A stretch of DNA of 64,000 bases from Aquimarina latercula DSM 2041. GTDB lineage: Bacteria; Bacteroidota; Bacteroidia; Flavobacteriales; Flavobacteriaceae. The notes under the pieces are model-generated. The model made no database searches. It was given only the letters and a program-made list of their open reading frames with translations, and was not told the DNA's origin. Every line of letters begins with the position of its first letter. The stretch's first letter is position 1. Positions 46,810 to 56,177 of the stretch are shown here, piece by piece. The DNA lies in assembly GCF_000430645.1 (NCBI RefSeq), contig NZ_AUMK01000004.1:558001-622000 (forward strand), given 5' to 3'. Made by a program: the position numbers and the translations under genes.

Positions 46810-47754
46810 CTACATAAGTCCACGGCCAACTTTATTTAATTTACCGTTCTCTTGATATTCTTTAGATATTTTATCCAGAATTCCATTGATAAAGATACTA
46901 CTCTTTGGGGTACTATATTCCTTAGCAATCTCTAAATATTCGTTAATTGTTACTTTTACAGGGATTGACGGAAATCTTTGGAACTCACAAATTGCCATTT
47001 TAATGACCGCTTTATCCAACTCTGCGATTCGGTCTTTATCCCAATTTGGAGTCTTTCCTTCTATTTCTTTTGCAAATTCTACTCCGTTAAGCGCTGTTTT
47101 CCTAAAGATATCTTTTGCAAATTTTTTATCATCAGCATCTTTATAGAGTCTAGGTAAAGACATATGCTCATCATGAGTTTGCTTTACCTTTCTAAGCATC
47201 TTGATAATCCCCGTATTAATTAATGGCAAATCATCTATCCAAGTAAGCTTCTTATCTTCGATATATTCATATAATTTATCATTAGGAGCTATAATTTCTT
47301 TAAAAACATCTAAAATAAAATCCTTATCCTCTTTAAAAGAACTCATTTTAGTATCCATATAATCCGAATACAACTCACTTGTACTAATCTCTTTCCAAAG
47401 AATTTTAACGTACTCATCATCCAGATCCCAACAATTCATTTTCTTGTGATCCATAGCTTCCTTAAGCTCTGTATTCTTTTCTAATAACAAAAGAACTTCG
47501 TTATTAATAAATTTTTGATTTGGATTCTTTTCTTCTGAAGTTGCTAAATATTTTTTTTGACTCTTTTCTAAAAAATCAACAGCATGCTTTCTTATTTCTA
47601 CCAAAAGTTGAAGATTTATAAGAAACAAATCGTACATCTGATCAATACTAAATAGCAAGAATTTTTCTTCTTTATCTAGATTATCACTTTTCGTCTGCTC
47701 TAGTGCGTAGAGGGACTGCATTACTTTAACTCGAATATGTCTTCTGGTTAACAT
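46810..47754 (-). CDS. nusB: Transcription antitermination factor NusB (long form)
   Basis: 314 residues, the extended form of Bacteroidota; typical NusB is about 140. The opening LTRRHIRVKVMQSLYALEQ is the usual NusB N-terminus. A lineage-specific insertion follows, and the C-terminal part has the NusB core (IAPNDKLYEYIEDKKLTWIDDLPLINTGIIKML, FRKTALNGVEFAKEIEGK, LDKAVIKMAICEFQRFPSIPVKVTINEYLEIAKEYS, read in segments). NusB with S10 binds boxA in rRNA leaders and prevents premature termination. First gene of a three-gene unit. Confidence 0.93.
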   Translation of the reverse strand: MLTRRHIRVKVMQSLYALEQTKSDNLDKEEKFLLFSIDQMYDLFLINLQLLVEIRKHAVDFLEKSQKKYLATSEEKNPNQKFINNEVLLLLEKNTELKEAMDHKKMNCWDLDDEYVKILWKEISTSELYSDYMDTKMSSFKEDKDFILDVFKEIIAPNDKLYEYIEDKKLTWIDDLPLINTGIIKMLRKVKQTHDEHMSLPRLYKDADDKKFAKDIFRKTALNGVEFAKEIEGKTPNWDKDRIAELDKAVIKMAICEFQRFPSIPVKVTINEYLEIAKEYSTPKSSIFINGILDKISKEYQENGKLNKVGRGLM

Positions 47755-47782
47755 AAGAAATTACAAAGAACATTAATAAAAT

Positions 47783-47809
47783 GGGCGAAAGTGAGTCTCA
47801 CTTTCGCCC
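47783..47809 (-). terminator. Near-perfect 27-bp palindrome between dehydrogenase and nusB
   Basis: Arms GGGCGAAAGTGAG (47783-47795) and CTCACTTTCGCCC (47797-47809) with a single-base centre. It is read on the minus strand after the amino-acid dehydrogenase gene and 28 bases before the nusB start, followed by ATTTTATT. Most likely the dehydrogenase terminator. Confidence 0.75.
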
Positions 47810-47884
47810 TGCAAAAATACTATTATTTTTAATCTACCAATTCTAAAATTCACTTTTTATACAGTAAATTTTAGATTCTCTCGG

Positions 47885-48979
47885 CTATTGATTTTTTTTA
47901 GCCACAATTCTTTCATCTGCTATACTAACAGCAGCAGCATTTGTTGTCATACCTGTTGCCTTTGCCTTATTCAAAATATCCAAGGTAGTATTATAAATAT
48001 TTTCAGTTTTTTTCATGATTTGGTCTCTACCATATCCTTCTATTTCTGCATATACATTTATTATACCTCCGGCATTAATCAAAAAATCTGGAGCATAGAC
48101 AATTCCCTTTTCTTGTAATAAAGGACCGTGTATATCTTCTGAAGCCAATTGATTATTTGCTGCTCCAGCAATTACTTTTACCTTTAATTTATTAATAGTC
48201 TCATCATTAATTGTTGCTCCTAATGCGCAAGGTGCATAAATATCAGCAGTTTCAGAATATAAATCTTCTCCTTTATATATTTCTACTCCATATTTACCAC
48301 TTACTTCTTCAAGTCTTTCTTGATTGATATCCGTGATAATTACATTAGCTCCTTCTTCTGCTGTTAAACGTACAAGCTCTTCTCCTACATGACCAATACC
48401 CTGAACTAGTATTTTCTTACCTTCTAAATTATCAGTCCCGTAAGAAAACTTAGCCGAAGCTTTCATTCCCATATAAACTCCATAAGCAGTAACAGGAGAT
48501 GGATTTCCTGCTCCTCCTTTTGATTCAGAAATTCCAGTTACATATGGTGTTACCTCTCGCACAGTATCCATATCTGATGTTTCCATACCAACATCTTCTG
48601 CCGTATAGTATTTACCACCTAGTGTATGAACAAACTCTCCAAATCGTCTCATAAGAGCTGGAGTCTTCATTACTTTTGGATCTCCTATAATCACAGCCTT
48701 TCCTCCTCCAAGATTTAATCCTGTAATAGCCGCCTTGTAGGTCATACCTCTTGACAATCTCAATACATCATTAAGAGCATCCCATTCTGTTTGATAATTA
48801 TACATTCTAGTTCCTCCAAGAGCTGGTCCTAAAATTGTGTTATGCACCCCAATTATTGCCTTTAATCCTGTATCTTTGTCTTGACAAAAAACAACTTGTT
48901 CGTGATCGTTAAAAGACAATTGTCCAAATACAGGAGCTTGTTTTTTTAATTGATTCGCAGTAAGCACTTCGGTTATCAT
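47885..48979 (-). CDS. Leucine/phenylalanine/valine-type amino acid dehydrogenase
   Basis: 364 residues, in the Glu/Leu/Phe/Val dehydrogenase family. Substrate domain: HNTILGPALGGTRMYNY, GMTYKAAITGLNLGGGKAVIIGDP with the catalytic lysines, YTAEDVGMETSDMDTV. NAD domain: VQGIGHVGEELVRLTAEEGA with the Rossmann glycines, PCALGATIN, and AGAANNQLA. The GGGKAVI loop and lack of glutamate-specific basic residues fit leucine dehydrogenase, which oxidatively deaminates branched-chain amino acids. The exact substrate is not certain. Single gene with a terminator downstream. Confidence 0.88.
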   Translation of the reverse strand: MITEVLTANQLKKQAPVFGQLSFNDHEQVVFCQDKDTGLKAIIGVHNTILGPALGGTRMYNYQTEWDALNDVLRLSRGMTYKAAITGLNLGGGKAVIIGDPKVMKTPALMRRFGEFVHTLGGKYYTAEDVGMETSDMDTVREVTPYVTGISESKGGAGNPSPVTAYGVYMGMKASAKFSYGTDNLEGKKILVQGIGHVGEELVRLTAEEGANVIITDINQERLEEVSGKYGVEIYKGEDLYSETADIYAPCALGATINDETINKLKVKVIAGAANNQLASEDIHGPLLQEKGIVYAPDFLINAGGIINVYAEIEGYGRDQIMKKTENIYNTTLDILNKAKATGMTTNAAAVSIADERIVAKKNQ

Positions 48980-49120
48980 TTTTCAGAAATTTTAAAATGT
49001 TATAATTATATTATAGTCAAAATAGAAGCGCTAAAATACGGTATTTTTACGAATTTAAAATTTTTTGTTGTTAAACTTTAAGAATTTGTTAATAATTGAG
49101 TTTCTAAAAATCAATACTTT

Positions 49121-50878
49121 ATGCGTGCATTACGCCATCTAAACAAGTACTTCCTAAAATATAAATATCGCCTCCTTATTGGATTAGTAATTACCATAAT
49201 TGCTAGAATTTTTGCAGTTGCAGTTCCTAAATTCGTTGGTGATTCGGTAGATATAGTAGAACAATACATCAATAATAGCATCACCAATATAGAGGATGTA
49301 AAAACGGGATTAATCACCAATATACTCTTGATTCTTGGATCTGTTTTGATCGCTGCTTTTTTTACTTTTTTAATGCGACAAACTTTTATTGTAGTCTCTA
49401 GATTTATTGAGTTTGATCTAAAAAATGAAGTCTTCCAACATTACCAAATATTATCACTTAACTTTTATAAAAAAAACAGAACAGGTGATTTAATGAGTCG
49501 TATTAGCGAGGATGTATCCAAAGTAAGGATGTATGTGGGTCCTGCAATCATGTATAGTGTTAACACCATTACTTTATTTGTCGTAGTTATTGGTTATATG
49601 ATTAGTATTGCTCCCCAACTAACCCTATACACGGTTGCACCACTTCCTATTTTATCTATTTCTATATATAAATTAAGTGTTGCCATACACAAAAGAAGTA
49701 CAATTGTTCAGCAATTTTTAGCTAAACTAACCACATTCACACAAGAATCTTTTAGTGGTATTTCGGTCATCAAAGCCTATGGAATAGAATCTCAGACATT
49801 ATCGAACTTTACAGATTTATCAAACACCAATAAAGAAAAAAATATAGATCTTGTAAAAGTGCAAGCTCTATTTTTTCCGCTAATGGTTTTACTTATTGGT
49901 GTTAGTAATATCATGGTAATCTATATTGGAGGAAAACAATATATTGATGGAACCATTCAAGATCTTGGTGTAATAGTAGAGTTTATTATTTTTGTTAACA
50001 TGCTAACCTGGCCGGTAGCGACCGTGGGTTGGGTAACCTCTATTATACAACAAGCAGAAGCTTCACAAGTAAGGATTAATGAATTCCTAAGTCAAGAACC
50101 AGAAATCACAAACAGTGTCACTGAGCAAACACCCATAACAGGAAATATAGCATTTAACAATGTTTCTTTTACCTATGACGACACCAATATTACTGCCTTA
50201 AAAAAGGTGAGTTTTGAAATTAATTCTGGACAAACCATTGCAATAATTGGAAAAACAGGATCAGGAAAATCAACAATTCTTGATTTACTAGGGAGATTGT
50301 ATGATGTTTCTGACGGGGAAATTAAAGTTGATGGAAGATCTATTAGAAAACTAAATTTAGTAAATCTTAGAGAATCCATTGGGTACGTGCCGCAAGATGC
50401 TTTCTTATTTAGTGACTCTATAAGAAATAATATAAAATTTGGTAAAACTGATGCCACTGAAGTTGAAGTAATTCAGGCTGCCAAAAATTCTGCTGTCCAC
50501 AAAAACATTGAAGGATTTAGTAAAGGATATGATACCGTGTTAGGAGAACGAGGAATTACTTTATCAGGTGGACAAAAACAACGTGTTTCGATTGCCAGAG
50601 CAATTATCAAAGATCCGTCCATCCTTCTTTTTGATGATTGTTTATCTGCAGTTGATACCGAAACAGAAGAAGAAATACTCAATAATCTCAATAGAATTTC
50701 CAAAAATAAGACCACTTTTATAGTAAGTCACCGAGTTTCTACCGCTAGGAACGCGGATAAAATCATTGTTTTAGACGAAGGCGAAATCATCCAACAAGGC
50801 ACTCATAATCAACTATTAGACGTTGATGGATATTACAAAGAGCTATATTTAAAACAGCTAAGCGAAAAAGAAATTTGA
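49121..50878 (+). CDS. ABC exporter, fused permease and ATPase (MsbA/MDR-like)
   Basis: 585 residues: six membrane segments in the first ~320 residues (starting RLLIGLVITIIARIFAVAVP), then the nucleotide-binding domain. ATPase motifs are intact: Walker A IIGKTGSGKSTI, Q-loop YVPQDAFLF, signature LSGGQKQRVSIARA, Walker B SILLFDDCLSAVD, H-loop IVSHRVSTA. A homodimeric half-transporter of the lipid or drug exporter class. The substrate is not visible from sequence. 78 bases upstream of the PUR-domain gene. Confidence 0.92.
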   Translation: MRALRHLNKYFLKYKYRLLIGLVITIIARIFAVAVPKFVGDSVDIVEQYINNSITNIEDVKTGLITNILLILGSVLIAAFFTFLMRQTFIVVSRFIEFDLKNEVFQHYQILSLNFYKKNRTGDLMSRISEDVSKVRMYVGPAIMYSVNTITLFVVVIGYMISIAPQLTLYTVAPLPILSISIYKLSVAIHKRSTIVQQFLAKLTTFTQESFSGISVIKAYGIESQTLSNFTDLSNTNKEKNIDLVKVQALFFPLMVLLIGVSNIMVIYIGGKQYIDGTIQDLGVIVEFIIFVNMLTWPVATVGWVTSIIQQAEASQVRINEFLSQEPEITNSVTEQTPITGNIAFNNVSFTYDDTNITALKKVSFEINSGQTIAIIGKTGSGKSTILDLLGRLYDVSDGEIKVDGRSIRKLNLVNLRESIGYVPQDAFLFSDSIRNNIKFGKTDATEVEVIQAAKNSAVHKNIEGFSKGYDTVLGERGITLSGGQKQRVSIARAIIKDPSILLFDDCLSAVDTETEEEILNNLNRISKNKTTFIVSHRVSTARNADKIIVLDEGEIIQQGTHNQLLDVDGYYKELYLKQLSEKEI

Positions 50879-50956
50879 TATTTTGTTGTACGATTAACAA
50901 TTTTTTTAGATTTTTGATTCCATCGTAACAGACTAATTAATTAAGAAATAAGGATT

Positions 50957-51352
50957 ATGAGCGATAATGAAATGTTGGAGAAAGAGGAAATTTTCTCAAA
51001 AGTTTTAAGAGCAGGAAGAAGAACATATTTCTTTGATGTAAGATCAACAAAAGCTGGAGATTACTATCTTACTATTACAGAAAGTAAAAAATTCACTAAT
51101 GATGATGGATCTTTTCACTACAAAAAGCATAAAATCTACTTATACAAAGAAGACTTTGTTGGTTTCAGTGAAATACTAAGTGAAATGACTGATTTCATAG
51201 TTAATGAAAAAGGTGAAGAAGTGATCAGTGAAAGACATCAAAAAGATTATCAAAAATCTTACGAACAAAATACAGAAGTATCTGCAACAGCAAATGAAGA
51301 AGTTACAGCTTCTACAGAAAGTTTTACAGATGTAAGCTTTGACGACATATAA
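50957..51352 (+). CDS. PUR-family (DUF3276) nucleic-acid-binding protein
   Basis: 131 residues. The PUR-alpha-like repeat is present: EEIFSKVLRAGRRTYFFDVRSTKAGDYYLTITESKK, in pieces, followed by HKIYLYKEDFVGFSEILSEMTDFIV. Acidic low-complexity tail with Thr/Glu/Ser. Bacterial PUR proteins bind single-stranded DNA or RNA as dimers; the physiological role in Bacteroidota is not settled. A clean terminator follows. Confidence 0.9.
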   Translation: MSDNEMLEKEEIFSKVLRAGRRTYFFDVRSTKAGDYYLTITESKKFTNDDGSFHYKKHKIYLYKEDFVGFSEILSEMTDFIVNEKGEEVISERHQKDYQKSYEQNTEVSATANEEVTASTESFTDVSFDDI

Positions 51353-51380
51353 GGCATAATAACTTATGTTAAACTTATGC

Positions 51381-51412
51381 AAACCGCTTCAGTCTCTGAA
51401 GCGGTTTTTTTT
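51381..51412 (+). terminator. Intrinsic terminator after PUR gene
   Basis: Perfect 12-bp arms AAACCGCTTCAG (51381-51392) and CTGAAGCGGTTT (51396-51407) with a 3-nt loop, followed by more T residues. Confidence 0.92.
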
Positions 51413-51457
51413 ATTTTCGAAAACTATTAAACGCTACAATCGCTCAAACAAACTAAA

Positions 51458-53971
51458 ATGAAGCACTTCTTTACTATCATCTTATCACTATTATTCTTTT
51501 CTTCTTTTGCTCAAGAAAACCTTTCGTTAGAATATTATTTACCAAAAGGAGTTTCCTATAATCCTGAAATACCAACACCGCAAAGTGTTTTAGGTTTCGT
51601 TCCAGGAAAATGGCACGTTACTCACGATAAATTGGTAGAATACATGAAAGTTTTGGCAAAAGCTTCTCCGCGTATTACCATAGAAGATAGAGGAAAAACA
51701 TATGAAGATCGGCCTATCATCTTACTAACTATTACTTCAGAAAAAAATCATCAGAATTTAGAACAAATACGAAATCAACATATTCAATTAACCCAAAATA
51801 GCAAAACCGCTAACGACATTGCATCCATGCCAGCAGTGGTATACCAAGGTTTTTCTATACACGGTAATGAGCCAAGTGGCTCAAACGCAAGTTTAATTGC
51901 TGCTTATTATTTAGCCGCTGGACAAGGAAATCAAGTTGATGAGTTATTAGAGAATGTTGTAATTTTATTTGACCCATCGCTTAACCCTGATGGTTTACAG
52001 CGTTTTGCTTATTGGGCAAATACTAATAAAAGTAAAAACATAAGCACAGATCCACAAGACAGAGAATACAGTGAAGTATGGCCTGGAGGTAGAACAAATC
52101 ACTATTGGTTTGACATGAATCGTGATTGGTTACCTGTACAATTACCAGAATCAAGAGCTAGAATTGAGACTTTCCATAAATGGTATCCCAACGTTCTCAC
52201 AGATCATCACGAAATGGGCTCTAATAGTAGTTTTTTCTTTCAACCTGGAATACAATCTAGAACACACCCATTAACACCTAAATTAAATCAGGAGCTTACT
52301 AAAAAAATTGCTAACTATCACGCAGAAGCCTTTAATAAAATAGGATCATTATATTTTACAGAAGAAAATTTTGATGATTTTTATTACGGAAAAGGATCCA
52401 CCTTCCCTGATATCAATGGAGGAATAGGTATTTTATTTGAACAAGGAAGCTCTCGAGGACATGCGCAGGAAACAGACAACGGAATATTGACATTTCCGTT
52501 TACAGTAAGAAATCAATTTACTGCTACACTCTCTACATTAGAAGCGGCAAAATCCATGCGCACAGAATTACTTAGATATCAAAACAACTTTTATAATAAT
52601 GCTAGAAAAGAAGCGCAAACAGGATCTTACATTTTTGGAAATGAAAAAGATGCGGCTTCTACCTATCACCTTGCAGAAATCTTAAAACGTCATAAGGTTC
52701 AGTTTTATGATTTAAAAAATGATATCACTGCAAACGGTAAAAAATTTAAAAAAGGATATAGTTATGCAGTTCCTAAAAATCAAAAACAAAGCCGTTTAAT
52801 CAAGGCTATGTTTGAAAAAAGAACAAAATTTCAAGACAGTTTATTTTATGATGTATCTGCTTGGACATTCCCATTAGCCTTTAATTTAGATTATACTGAA
52901 AAAACAACTACCTCTGACCTAGGAGCAAAAATTACTGAGTTGGACTATAAAAAACCTAAAAGCATTAATAAAAGCAACTATGCATACCTTATGGAATGGC
53001 ATGAGTATTATACGCCTGCCGTATTATATAAAATTTTAAATAGCGGATTGAGGGCTAAAGTAGGCATGAAACCTTTTTCTATTGAAAATAAAAACTATGA
53101 CTACGGAACAATTATGATTCCTATTCAGAATCAAAGATTAAACTCACAGGAAATTCATGCATTTTTACAAAATCTTGCTTCAGAAAATCATGTAAATATT
53201 ACAGGTGTATCTACTGGTTTAACAACAGGAATTGATCTAGGAAGTAATCAATTTAGAGCATTATCATTGCCAAAAATCGCATTGTTAACAGGAAGCGGAA
53301 TCACACCATATGATGCTGGAGAAATCTGGCATTTAATGGATCAACGTTACAACATTCCTATCACCAAACTAAATACTGAATACCTAGAAAGAAGAAACTT
53401 ATCTAGATACACTCATATTATTTTACCAAACAGCTGGAATCAAACAATGGGTAAAAATGTTATTGACAAGATTAAATCTTGGATCAGAAACGGAGGAACA
53501 CTAATCGGATATAGAAACGCAGCTCAATTCTTTAAAAACAATGAGCTTATGAAAATCGAATTTTCTAAACCAGAAAACGATGCTAAAAACATTTCGTTTG
53601 AGCAAAGAAGAGATTTCTTTGGAGCTCAGGTAATTGGAGGGGCGATTTTCCAAGCTAAAACCGATAGATCACATCCAATAAATTTTGGTTATAAAAATGA
53701 TGAAATATCACTTTTTAGAAACACAACCTTATTTATCAAAGCTCATAAACAGAGTTACGACAACCCTATTCAATATACAAAGTCACCACTATTAAGCGGA
53801 TATATCAGCAAAAAGAATTTGGATTCATTGGCTAATACGGTACCATTTAGACATCAAAGTTTAGGAAGAGGGAACACTATTTTATTTACCGACAACACTA
53901 ATTTTAGAGCTTTTTGGTATGGTACTAATAAGTTATTAATGAATGCTATTTTCTTTAGTGATGAGATGTAA
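51458..53971 (+). CDS. M14 family zinc carboxypeptidase, exported
   Basis: 837 residues. Signal peptide MKHFFTIILSLLFFSSFAQ. The catalytic M14 domain covers ~45-370 with the zinc motif HGNEPSGSN (His135, Glu138), DPSLNPDGLQRF, the third ligand in LTDHHEMGSNSSFFF (His250 or 251) and the probable catalytic Glu in GIGILFEQGSSRG. A large C-terminal region (~380-837) includes a class I glutamine amidotransferase-like fold (IALLTGSGITPYDAGEIWHLMD, GGTLIGYRNAAQF). It probably trims peptides outside the inner membrane. Single gene. Confidence 0.9.
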   Translation: MKHFFTIILSLLFFSSFAQENLSLEYYLPKGVSYNPEIPTPQSVLGFVPGKWHVTHDKLVEYMKVLAKASPRITIEDRGKTYEDRPIILLTITSEKNHQNLEQIRNQHIQLTQNSKTANDIASMPAVVYQGFSIHGNEPSGSNASLIAAYYLAAGQGNQVDELLENVVILFDPSLNPDGLQRFAYWANTNKSKNISTDPQDREYSEVWPGGRTNHYWFDMNRDWLPVQLPESRARIETFHKWYPNVLTDHHEMGSNSSFFFQPGIQSRTHPLTPKLNQELTKKIANYHAEAFNKIGSLYFTEENFDDFYYGKGSTFPDINGGIGILFEQGSSRGHAQETDNGILTFPFTVRNQFTATLSTLEAAKSMRTELLRYQNNFYNNARKEAQTGSYIFGNEKDAASTYHLAEILKRHKVQFYDLKNDITANGKKFKKGYSYAVPKNQKQSRLIKAMFEKRTKFQDSLFYDVSAWTFPLAFNLDYTEKTTTSDLGAKITELDYKKPKSINKSNYAYLMEWHEYYTPAVLYKILNSGLRAKVGMKPFSIENKNYDYGTIMIPIQNQRLNSQEIHAFLQNLASENHVNITGVSTGLTTGIDLGSNQFRALSLPKIALLTGSGITPYDAGEIWHLMDQRYNIPITKLNTEYLERRNLSRYTHIILPNSWNQTMGKNVIDKIKSWIRNGGTLIGYRNAAQFFKNNELMKIEFSKPENDAKNISFEQRRDFFGAQVIGGAIFQAKTDRSHPINFGYKNDEISLFRNTTLFIKAHKQSYDNPIQYTKSPLLSGYISKKNLDSLANTVPFRHQSLGRGNTILFTDNTNFRAFWYGTNKLLMNAIFFSDEM

Positions 53972-54056
53972 CTAAACAGCTATTTGTTTGAGTAACTTCC
54001 AGGAAAAAGAACATTATAAATAAAATATTTTTATAGAAATATAATTTATCAAACCC

Positions 54057-54707
54057 ATGAATACTTATCTAGGACGTATAGTTATTTTTTTATGGGTATT
54101 ATCGTTATCCTCTTGTAAAAGTGAAAATGACCAGAATGACCGATACATTTTCTTTATTCATAATAGATTTCTAGAAACCCATGAACTACATGAAGTTCAC
54201 CCAGAATTCGGAAGAACAGAATATCAAGAAATCATTTCGGAATTTAAAAAAAGTGGCTTCCAGGTTATTAGCGAAAAAAGGAATAGCAATGTCAATGCTA
54301 ATACGTATGCAAATAAGATTGTAAATCAAATAGATAGTTTATTAGCAAACAATATTAACCCTGAAAAAATAACTATTGTAGGCACTTCTAAAGGTGGCTA
54401 CATCGCTCAATATGTATCCACTATAGCTAATAATCCTCACCTCAATTTTGTGTTCATAGCAAGTTTTAGGGATCATGATATTATAGAAATTCCTGAAATT
54501 AATTATTGTGGAAATATTTTGAATATTTATGAAAAAACAGATCCATTTGGAGTCTCTGCCATAGCTAGACAAAAAGAATCTACCTGTAGTATTATCCATT
54601 TTAAAGAAATAGAACTTACTACCGGAATGGGCCATGGATTTCTTTTCAAACCATTAAAAGAATGGATAGAACCTACCATACAATGGGCTTCGGGTAAATA
54701 TGAATAA
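54057..54707 (+). CDS. Alpha/beta hydrolase lipoprotein
   Basis: 216 residues. Lipobox LSSC at the N-terminus (MNTYLGRIVIFLWVLSLSSC) then a compact alpha/beta hydrolase fold: strand RYIFFIHNRFLE, nucleophile elbow VGTSKGGYIAQYV with the serine, an Asp in YEKTDPFGVS and the likely catalytic His in TGMGHGFLF. The cap domain is absent, so a small esterase or a non-enzymatic relative are both possible. Substrate unknown; 85 bases after the M14 peptidase gene and possibly cotranscribed with it. Confidence 0.75.
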   Translation: MNTYLGRIVIFLWVLSLSSCKSENDQNDRYIFFIHNRFLETHELHEVHPEFGRTEYQEIISEFKKSGFQVISEKRNSNVNANTYANKIVNQIDSLLANNINPEKITIVGTSKGGYIAQYVSTIANNPHLNFVFIASFRDHDIIEIPEINYCGNILNIYEKTDPFGVSAIARQKESTCSIIHFKEIELTTGMGHGFLFKPLKEWIEPTIQWASGKYE

Positions 54708-54751
54708 ATTACAATCCGTATTTATTCGAAGATATTTTCATAAACGAAGAA

Positions 54752-55621
54752 TTAAGAAATAATGATTTTTCTAAACTCTTCATAATGATGTAATACTTCA
54801 TTTGGAGCTTCTGTTTGTGGATAATGACCAATAGCATCTAATAACACAACATCAGCATTTGGCACTATTTCTTTATAGAATTCTGCCATATGCTTACCCG
54901 AAATAGGATCAACAGCGCCATCAATTAATCGTTTAGGCATATCGGTATATTGTATCGCTTCTCTCCAGCGAATTTTATAAGTATCTCTTTCTTTTAGGTA
55001 TTTTATCAACTTAGGTATTACATTCTTACCAGAATTATAAGCTATTGTTTCCCAAAAATCATCTATCTCTTGTTCACTAGGTTGTGTATCGCTTCCAAAT
55101 ATTTTTTTGAAGTTTTTAGCCAATGTATTTCTACCCATAAAATGTTTAAGAATAGCACCAAAAGGAGTGAGTAACATTTTTTGAGTTAATGTAGGAAAAT
55201 TAGTTTCTGGAAACATTCCTCCATTAAGAAAACAAACGGATTTAATATCAAATTCATATGCTGGGTTCTCTTTTAATCTAGCTAACATTTCCTGAACCAC
55301 AGTATCTCCATAATCATGCGCCAGTATATGAAAAGAAACAATTCCTTTTTGTTTTAAAAAGGCTTCCCATATATCAACCTGGGACGCAATTGTATACTTA
55401 AAATCACTTGGTTTAGCCGAAAAACCATACCCCAACATATCAATTGCATATACGCTATACTTTTCTGCAAGTGTGCCCCATATTTTACTCCAATCCCAAG
55501 AAGATGTTGGAAATCCATGCACAAGAATCAAAGGATCCCCTACCCCTTCTTCTTTATAAAATATTTGATAGTTTTTATATGTGTAATACGATCCTGAATC
55601 TTTCCAATTCTGTAATTGCAT
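54752..55621 (-). CDS. Alpha/beta hydrolase with Asp nucleophile (dehalogenase/epoxide hydrolase-like)
   Basis: 289 residues from the ATG at 55621, which lies one base after the upstream stop; a TTG five codons earlier is less likely. Oxyanion motif VHGFPTSSWDW; nucleophile elbow LAHDYGDTVVQEM, where Asp takes the place of the usual Ser, as in haloalkane dehalogenases and epoxide hydrolases; acid in DGAVDPISGKHM; His in DAIGHYPQTEAP. The lid region is complete. A hydrolase of small hydrophobic molecules, substrate unknown. Follows an Mpo1-like gene in one transcript, which could hint at lipid degradation. Confidence 0.85.
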   Translation of the reverse strand: MQLQNWKDSGSYYTYKNYQIFYKEEGVGDPLILVHGFPTSSWDWSKIWGTLAEKYSVYAIDMLGYGFSAKPSDFKYTIASQVDIWEAFLKQKGIVSFHILAHDYGDTVVQEMLARLKENPAYEFDIKSVCFLNGGMFPETNFPTLTQKMLLTPFGAILKHFMGRNTLAKNFKKIFGSDTQPSEQEIDDFWETIAYNSGKNVIPKLIKYLKERDTYKIRWREAIQYTDMPKRLIDGAVDPISGKHMAEFYKEIVPNADVVLLDAIGHYPQTEAPNEVLHHYEEFRKIIIS

Positions 55622-55622
55622 A

Positions 55623-56087
55623 TTATTTTTTTCCAAACATTTTTTGGATTACCCAAGCAGGTCCAATCAACAAAAATTGTAAATCTTGCGCAGCAGAAGG
55701 TTTTTTACCTTCTAAATGATGACCATAAAATTGTCCGATCCAAGCAACGACAAAAATAATAAGAGACACCATCCATAATGGTGCATATTGACTGATGTAG
55801 TAATTAGCAATTATACAAAAAGCAACAAAAGCTAATATTTGTAACGCCATTTTTACGGATAACCTAACGTAAAAAAGCAAAATAAGTAAAGCAACGACAA
55901 ACGCCCAATTTTCTATAAATGGGTTTTCTCCAGGTATTATAGAAGCTAAAAAACCACTAGGAATACTCATAATTAGACCTACAACAGAAAAAAATATAGC
56001 TGGTACACATATAAAATGAATTGCAATATTTGTTTTGTTCTGATGGCTCACAGCATATTCCTGAAACCAAGTCTCTAAAGTTTTCAT
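55623..56087 (-). CDS. Mpo1-like (DUF962) membrane protein
   Basis: 154 residues. Four or five hydrophobic segments and conserved histidines: KTNIAIHFICVPAIFFSVVGL near residue 20, WIGQFYGHHLEGKKPSAAQDL near residue 120, then FLLIGPAWVIQKMF. Yeast Mpo1 is an iron(II)-dependent dioxygenase in 2-hydroxy fatty acid alpha-oxidation; the bacterial members keep the His pattern, so a similar lipid role is reasonable. Directly followed by the hydrolase gene with a one-base gap. Confidence 0.85.
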   Translation of the reverse strand: MKTLETWFQEYAVSHQNKTNIAIHFICVPAIFFSVVGLIMSIPSGFLASIIPGENPFIENWAFVVALLILLFYVRLSVKMALQILAFVAFCIIANYYISQYAPLWMVSLIIFVVAWIGQFYGHHLEGKKPSAAQDLQFLLIGPAWVIQKMFGKK

Positions 56088-56124
56088 AATTTTATTTTTT
56101 GGAATGTAACTAAGATAACAATTT

Positions 56125-56143
56125 TTATACTTATAAAGTATAA
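56125..56143. promoter_or_regulatory. Palindrome between divergent Mpo1-like and thioredoxin-like genes
   Basis: Perfect 8-bp arms TTATACTT (56125-56132) and AAGTATAA (56136-56143) with a 3-base centre, midway in the 90-base gap between two divergent genes. A plausible operator for either gene; no regulator gene is adjacent. Confidence 0.4.
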
Positions 56144-56177
56144 TATTGTAATTTCGAAAATATAAAATTTAAACATT

